Part shown: positions 5,159-6,944 of the stretch, in pieces
Position numbering within the stretch: position 1 is the stretch's first letter
Layout of the letters: each line of letters begins with the position of its first letter
Source: Oscillospiraceae bacterium
Lineage (GTDB): Bacteria > Bacillota > Clostridia > Oscillospirales > Oscillospiraceae
Reading direction: 5' to 3'
Length of the DNA: 6,944 nt
Assembly (NCBI GenBank): GCA_017409645.1
Contig: JAFQSI010000276.1
Location: 1-6,944, forward strand
Position numbers and translations under genes: made by a program
Notes under the pieces: model-generated
Told to the model about the DNA's origin: nothing
The model's database searches: none
The model's input: only the letters and a program-made list of their open reading frames with translations

Positions 5159-6669
5159 ACATCGCAGCCTACTGCCGGGTATCCACCGACAAGGAAGAGC
5201 AGCTCGAAAGCCTGAGACACCAGAAGGAATTCTTTACGGAATACGCCCGGCGAAATGGTCACACCCTGGCCCGGCTCTACGCCGACGAGGGCATCAGCGG
5301 CACGTCCCTGAAAAAACGCGAGGCCTTCCGGCAGCTCCTCCGGGATGCGGAAAAGGGGCTGTTTGAGCTGGTGGTGGTCAAGGATGTCAGCCGGTTCGCA
5401 AGAAATACGGTGGACGCCCTCCAAAGCGTCCGTCGGCTCAGATCCCTGGGCATCGGCACGGTGTTCATCAACGGCTCCATGAGTTCCATCGGCGACGGGG
5501 AATTCGCACTGACCCTCTTCTCCGCCATGGCCCAGGAGGAGAGCCACAATCTGAGCAAGCGGGTCAAGTTCGGCAAGCGGATCAACGCCCGGAAGGGGCG
5601 GGTCCCCCCGCGGGTGTTCGGCTACGACAAGGTGGACAATTTCACCCTGTCCATCAACGACGCCGAGGCCCGGATCGTCCGCAGGATCTTTTCCCTGTAC
5701 CTGGACCGGGGCCTGGGCTGCAGGAGCATCAGCATGGAGCTGAACCGCTCCGGCGACCGTACCAAGCTCGGCGGAGAATGGGACGCCCGAGGCGTCCGGC
5801 GGATCCTGACGAATCCGCTGTACTGCGGCACCCTGGTCAATCACAAGTATGAGATCGAGGATTTTCTGACGGGAAAGCAGGTGGCCCTCCCGGAGGAGGA
5901 GCGCTACTGCCACCAGCGCCCCGACTGGGCCATCGTCACGCCGGAGATCTTCCGGCGGGCCCAGGAGGTCCTGGCCGACCGCCGGAAGCAGTACGGCTCC
6001 GGCGAGCCCTGCCGACAGGCCCGGTACAGCAGCCGCCACAGCTTTTCGACCCTGATCAAATGCGCCCACTGCGGACGGTCCTTCACCCGGAAAAGCTACA
6101 CCTATGTCAACACCCGGGCCTACTGGCGGTGCGTCACCAACGACCAGTATACCGCCGAGAAATGTGTCAACAGCACGATCCTCGATGAGCGGGAGCTGCT
6201 GGACGCGCTGAAGGGCTATCTCGCAGACCGGCTCGGGGATATGCAGACCTTTACCGATGCTGTGCTGTCCGGTCTGGAGCGGCAGCTCCCCGCCGAAGCT
6301 CCGGAGCAGCAGCAGCGGGCCCTGGAAGCCCGCCGGAACAGGCTGCTGGTCAAGGGCCGCCGGTACCGGGAGATGTACGCAAACGACCTGATCGATCTGG
6401 ACACACTCCACGAGAAACTCGATTCCACGGAAGCAGCGCTTCGGGACCTGGAGCTGGATCTTCAGGAGCTGACCCGGACCGCTGACCCGGGCAGCTGCGC
6501 CGAAGAGATCCGACAGTTACTGTCCCTGGAAACCGTCACCAATGTGGATATGCGCCAGCTCATCGACCACATTTCCGTAAACCAGAGCGGCGAGATCCGT
6601 GTGGTCTTTCCGTCCTTCGGAGATCAACAGCAAAATCCATCGGGTTTGTCATTCCAGCAATTCACCTGA
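5155..6669 (+). CDS. Large serine recombinase (resolvase/invertase superfamily)
   Basis: Site-specific DNA recombinase that cuts with a serine nucleophile and rejoins DNA at att-type sites; 504 residues, usual for large serine recombinases. Domains in order: resolvase catalytic domain at about 2-145, with YCRVSTD giving Arg8 and nucleophile Ser10 and the second active-site block KDVSRFARN giving Asp77, Arg80 and Arg83; recombinase domain at about 150-278 (PPRVFGYDK, RILTNPLYCGTLVN, DFLTGKQ); zinc ribbon with Cys303, Cys306, Cys326 and Cys337; and a charged coiled coil at about 370-460 before the C-terminal strand region. All key residues are present, so it should be active. RBS GGAGGG at 5142-5147 with 7-base spacing; ATG overlaps the stop of the preceding small ORF. 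A strong terminator follows directly. No integrase partner, relaxase or other cargo gene is next to it on either side, so it is either a minimal module, a relic of a larger element, or a recombinase acting on distant sites such as an invertible switch. Confidence 0.95.
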   Translation: MNIAAYCRVSTDKEEQLESLRHQKEFFTEYARRNGHTLARLYADEGISGTSLKKREAFRQLLRDAEKGLFELVVVKDVSRFARNTVDALQSVRRLRSLGIGTVFINGSMSSIGDGEFALTLFSAMAQEESHNLSKRVKFGKRINARKGRVPPRVFGYDKVDNFTLSINDAEARIVRRIFSLYLDRGLGCRSISMELNRSGDRTKLGGEWDARGVRRILTNPLYCGTLVNHKYEIEDFLTGKQVALPEEERYCHQRPDWAIVTPEIFRRAQEVLADRRKQYGSGEPCRQARYSSRHSFSTLIKCAHCGRSFTRKSYTYVNTRAYWRCVTNDQYTAEKCVNSTILDERELLDALKGYLADRLGDMQTFTDAVLSGLERQLPAEAPEQQQRALEARRNRLLVKGRRYREMYANDLIDLDTLHEKLDSTEAALRDLELDLQELTRTADPGSCAEEIRQLLSLETVTNVDMRQLIDHISVNQSGEIRVVFPSFGDQQQNPSGLSFQQFT

Positions 6670-6670
6670 T

Positions 6671-6704
6671 AAGGCTCCCTGGGCAGCTGCCCAGGGAGCC
6701 TTTT
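6671..6704. terminator. Strong palindromic terminator between convergent genes
   Basis: AAGGCTCCCTGGGC and GCCCAGGGAGCCTT form a perfect 14-bp stem around AGCT, starting 1 base after the recombinase stop and followed by TTTT (6701-6704 including the stem end). As the sequence is a 32-base perfect palindrome, it can also stop transcripts of the minus-strand SLH gene whose stop is 17 bases away, though the T-run on that side is weaker. Confidence 0.9.
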
Positions 6705-6719
6705 GGGTTTGCGAAATGG

Positions 6720-6944
6720 TTAGTTGTTGTAAGAGCGATACAGGAAGGTCACGATCTGGGCGCGGTTGCAGATCTCATCCACGCCGAAACGGGTCTCGCT
6801 GATGCCCTTGGTGACATCGTTCTCCACAGCCCACAGGACGGGGGTGTAGTAGTAGATGTCGGCATCGGCCACATCGTTGAAGACGGACTCAGTCAGGGTG
6901 ACCTCGGGCTTGCCCATGGCCCGGTACAGGAAGGTCACCACGTA
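6720..6944 (-). CDS. SLH-domain surface protein, C-terminal end (partial)
   Basis: Only the last 74 residues are in the window; the frame is open at the right edge, so the start is outside. The fragment begins with the end of one SLH repeat (VVTFLYRAMGKPEV) and contains a whole final repeat: FNDV...YYYTPVLWAVENDVTKGI, then RFGVDEICNRAQIVTFLYRS, ending in YNN. SLH repeats usually come in threes and hold exported proteins on secondary cell-wall polymers outside the cell. The C-terminal position of the repeats is common in clostridial surface proteins. The remainder of the protein, and so its activity, cannot be told. It converges on the recombinase gene and shares the terminator at 6671-6704. 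A GTG at 6941 should not be taken as the start, because it lies inside the repeat. Confidence 0.9.
   Translation of the reverse strand, partial: YVVTFLYRAMGKPEVTLTESVFNDVADADIYYYTPVLWAVENDVTKGISETRFGVDEICNRAQIVTFLYRSYNN

Noticed and set aside
4981..6411. 476-codon open frame antisense to the recombinase
   Set aside because: Shadow of GC-rich coding on the plus strand, where the recombinase has complete catalytic and zinc motifs; the antisense product has no family features.
4593..6944. New defence system made of the cysteine-rich protein, small ORF, recombinase and SLH protein
   Set aside because: Strands alternate, each unit has its own terminator, and only the small ORF and recombinase are coupled. 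No nuclease, NTPase or toxin domain is visible, so calling it a system is not supported.

Overview
The window reads as chromosomal DNA of a high-GC, gut-type Gram-positive Firmicute, most plausibly a Ruminococcaceae/Oscillospiraceae-like clostridium. The reasons are strong GGAGG-type ribosome binding sites, a large serine recombinase of the clostridial type, the C-terminal end of an S-layer homology (SLH) protein, a coiled-coil FtsX-type ABC permease, and GC-rich codon use. The taxonomic call is inference from gene families and base composition.

Layout. (1) Positions 47-4173, plus strand: a two-gene operon for a MacB/LolD-type ABC ATPase and its 1143-residue FtsX-family permease. The two overlap at the stop/start junction, and a hairpin terminator follows the permease. 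(2) Positions 4174-4592: about 420 bases with no credible gene, filled with palindromic repeats. Two almost identical hairpins sit at its edges. Between them lies a 277-base composite inverted-repeat element (4254-4530) whose core (4335-4453) carries CGTCATTGCGAG / GTGGCAATCCG arms of a MITE/REP-like type. (3) Positions 4593-4964, minus strand: a small cysteine-rich protein of unknown function. (4) Positions 5033-6669, plus strand: a 41-residue basic protein overlapping a 504-residue large serine recombinase by ATGA, so a translationally coupled pair. (5) Positions 6671-6704: a strong palindromic terminator between convergent genes. (6) Positions 6720-6944, minus strand: the C-terminal end of an SLH-domain surface protein that continues past the right edge.

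How it fits together. The ATPase and permease probably form one membrane machine that uses ATP to move a long periplasm-like or wall-spanning coiled-coil arm (mechanotransmission or efflux). No substrate gene is in view. The recombinase pair looks like a small site-specific recombination module placed between unrelated host genes. Its cargo or target sites are not visible here.

The less ordinary features are the nested palindromic element, the duplicated terminator hairpin around it, the uncharacterised cysteine-rich protein, the small recombinase-linked ORF, and the very long coiled coil in the permease. I see no CRISPR array, tRNA, rRNA, or clear new defence system.
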